From NCBI GenBank assembly GCA_030698405.1, contig JAUYMU010000024.1, positions 1 to 43,399 on the forward strand: a stretch of 43,399 bases of DNA, in the 5' to 3' direction. Below are positions 41,948 through 43,399 of the stretch, one piece after another. The notes beneath the pieces were generated by a model. That model was not told the DNA's origin and ran no database searches. It was given only the letters and a program-made list of their open reading frames with translations. This stretch comes from Bacteroidota bacterium (GTDB taxonomy: Bacteria; Bacteroidota; Bacteroidia; Bacteroidales; Prolixibacteraceae). The translations under genes were made by a program, and so were the position numbers. Within the stretch, counting starts at the first letter, position 1, and every line of letters starts with the position of its first letter.

Positions 41948-42967
41948 CTATTCCCTCACCGAACTGCCCCGCACAATCAAATCTGCTGTTAAAACTTTCA
42001 CTTCAGGAATGTATTCTGATTCGTTTGAAAGAATTCGCTGGAAAAGCATCTCGGCAGCAGTCGTGCCCATTTCGTAACCATGCTGATCGACCGAAGTCAG
42101 GTTGGGATCGGTAATTCCGGAGAAACGGCCATCACTGAAACCAACAATAGATACGTCATCGGGTACTTTGTATCCTTTTTTCTGAAAAGTCTGCATGGCG
42201 CCAATGGCAGTCAGGTCGTTTACTGCAAAAATTCCGTCTGGAACAATCCCGGCATCAATCAATTCAACTACGGCATTTCGTGCTTTTTCAAAGTCGTCGG
42301 CTTCAATAATCAGGCGATTGTCAATGGGCAACCCGGCTTCTGCCAGGGCATTCAAATATCCCTGAAGGCGATCACGTCCGATAACCAGATTTTGCGGCCC
42401 TGCAAAATGGGCAATCCGTTTACGTCCGGTCTCAATCATGTGGCGCGTTGCTTTGTAGGATGCTTCCATATCGTCAATTACCACCTGGTCGGCATTGACT
42501 TCCGAAGTAATGCGGTCAAAAAAAACGAGCGGTATCCCACCTTCCTGAAGGTCGGTCAGATGGTCGAACACATTTGTCTCTTTTGAGATTGATACCAGGA
42601 TTCCATCAACCCGGTGCGAAAGCAATGTCCGTGCATTGGCCACTTCACGGTCGTAACTTTCGTTCGATTGACAAATAATTACTGTAAAACCTTTTTGTGA
42701 AGCCACATCGTCAATCCCACTGATAACAGAAGAGAAGAAATAATGGACGATTTCGGGAATCATCACTCCAATGGTATTGCTCCGGCTGTTTTTTAAACTG
42801 AGGGCAACCGCGTTTGGACGGTACTTTAATTTGCTGGCCAAATCGTTCACGGCCTTTTTTGTGTCAACATTTATATCCGGATGATCTTTCAGCGCCCTTG
42901 ATACTGTTGAAGGGGAGATCCCCAGAATTCGCGCTATATCCTTGATTGTAATTTGATTGCTACGCAT
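41948..42967 (-). CDS. LacI-family transcriptional regulator
   Basis: A 339-residue regulator from the ATG at 42967; the open frame extends 20 codons upstream (MSNSNIDQLYEP...) but the family starts at MRSNQITIKDIARILGISPS. The helix-turn-helix and hinge helix (IKDIARILGISPSTVSRALK, YRPNAVALSLKN) are followed by a periplasmic-binding-protein-like domain (NTIGVMIPEIVHYFFSSVIS, FAVNDLTAIGA, SIVGFSDGRFSGITDPNLTS). The sensor is likely for a sugar. Operator half-sites lie just upstream and match the site before the maltose transporter, so it probably controls maltodextrin genes. It is convergent with the LolA-like gene, 5 bp apart. Confidence 0.93.
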   Translation of the reverse strand: MRSNQITIKDIARILGISPSTVSRALKDHPDINVDTKKAVNDLASKLKYRPNAVALSLKNSRSNTIGVMIPEIVHYFFSSVISGIDDVASQKGFTVIICQSNESYDREVANARTLLSHRVDGILVSISKETNVFDHLTDLQEGGIPLVFFDRITSEVNADQVVIDDMEASYKATRHMIETGRKRIAHFAGPQNLVIGRDRLQGYLNALAEAGLPIDNRLIIEADDFEKARNAVVELIDAGIVPDGIFAVNDLTAIGAMQTFQKKGYKVPDDVSIVGFSDGRFSGITDPNLTSVDQHGYEMGTTAAEMLFQRILSNESEYIPEVKVLTADLIVRGSSVRE

Positions 42968-43100
42968 ATTTCCGGTTATAAACAATAGTTTGGGTTCATA
43001 AAGTTGGTCGATATTTGAGTTGCTCAAATTATCAAAAATTCCTGATAAAACAGCTGTGATTCATACCTACCAGCAACTACCTGTTTTATAACATTTTGTA

Positions 43101-43126
43101 TGCAAACGACTTCGCAATCGTTTGCA
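43101..43126. promoter_or_regulatory. LacI-type operator half-sites upstream of the regulator
   Basis: TGCAAACGA and its exact reverse complement TCGTTTGCA are separated by CTTCGCAA. The half-sites equal those of the palindrome at 25734-25747, though the spacing differs. It may serve both the regulator and a rightward operon. Confidence 0.55.
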
Positions 43127-43399
43127 ACAAACCAATTGTAACATTTTTTAACTAAATCTTAACAGTTTATATACTTTGGTCCCGGAATTAATATTTATGA
43201 AGTCAAAAAACGGACAACAATTAAAGGAATTAACTAAAAAAACAAATCAATGAGTTTAAACAGCGATTCAGGGCATAAAATATTTGTAACTTAGATTCCT
43301 AATAGGGATCAAAAACGGGCAAAGCAGTAGCTGCGGACAATATTTTTTTGCCCACCAACTTAACCTGCCATGTTGTTTTTACATTTGACCTCCTTTGAT
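43127..43399 (+). other. Upstream region of a rightward operon beyond the window
   Basis: No convincing gene. Two tiny frames (from about 43198 and 43250, 18 and 14 codons) are not supported. The region lies between the LacI operator and the window edge. In relatives a SusC/SusD pair often follows such a regulator, but nothing here proves it. A TATACTTTG stretch near 43171 is one base off the -7 spacing. Confidence 0.3.

Noticed and set aside
43198-43294. Leader peptides before a possible Sus operon
   Set aside because: The two frames are very short, have no conserved features, and the downstream gene lies outside the window.

Overview
The window looks like chromosomal DNA from a Bacteroidota member, probably Bacteroidales/Marinilabiliales-like. 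The evidence is several promoters of the Bacteroidota type (TTTG, 19-21 bp, TAnnTTTG), a SusA-like GH13 enzyme, a GH65/beta-phosphoglucomutase/MFS maltose module, a GG-Bacteroidales-type precursor peptide, HicAB and an IS110/IS1111-type transposase. No rRNA, tRNA or CRISPR array was seen. The genus cannot be fixed from the sequence alone.

Layout. (1) 1-2.57 kb is a toxin-antitoxin zone: the start of an unidentified minus-strand gene, a truncated RhuM gene, a UPF0175/PIN pair, a frameshifted antitoxin relic and a RelE/ParE pair. (2) 2.57-5.93 kb is mfd on the minus strand. (3) 6.2-7.9 kb holds two AT-rich minus-strand genes, one unknown membrane-anchored and one zinc-ribbon. (4) 8.2-10.2 kb carries a PPK2 polyphosphate kinase and CorA. 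(5) 10.3-15.5 kb is an amino-sugar module: a NagX-like acyltransferase, a ROK regulator and a NagB-LmbE fusion, ending in a strong terminator. (6) 15.6-25.4 kb, minus strand, is a maltodextrin operon: MFS transporter, beta-phosphoglucomutase, GH65 maltose phosphorylase and two GH13 enzymes. It is punctuated by palindromic repeats and interrupted by a 1.6-kb IS1111-like element between transporter and pgmB. (7) 25.9-35.1 kb is an AT-rich accessory island. It opens with a decayed AAA ATPase and continues with a peptide-export cluster: a C39-like/VKOR/thioredoxin fusion, a six-cysteine precursor, a TlpA-like thioredoxin, a DUF6625-like glycosyltransferase, a peptidase-ABC exporter, an HlyD-type adaptor and a frameshifted CPBP protease. 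(8) 35.4-36.1 kb is HicAB. (9) 36.2-41.9 kb is a TetR-led operon with an outer-membrane barrel, an ABC ATPase, two FtsX permeases and a LolA-like protein. (10) 41.9-43.4 kb is a LacI regulator whose upstream region carries half-sites matching an operator in front of the maltose transporter 17 kb away.

How the parts may work together. Maltose or maltodextrin would enter by the MFS protein. The periplasmic/surface GH13 enzymes trim oligosaccharides, GH65 splits maltose with phosphate to beta-glucose-1-phosphate, and PgmB converts that to glucose-6-phosphate. The LacI protein is the likely switch. In the peptide island, the VKOR fusion would oxidise cysteines of the precursor, the glycosyltransferase may decorate it, the C39-ABC protein would cut the leader and export it with the HlyD adaptor, and the CPBP protein may once have given immunity. 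This putative disulfide-rich, possibly glycosylated secreted peptide is the strongest candidate for an undescribed system. A second is the IS1111-like element, which sits in the centre of a palindromic repeat and carries a structured non-coding region with matches to its own target.
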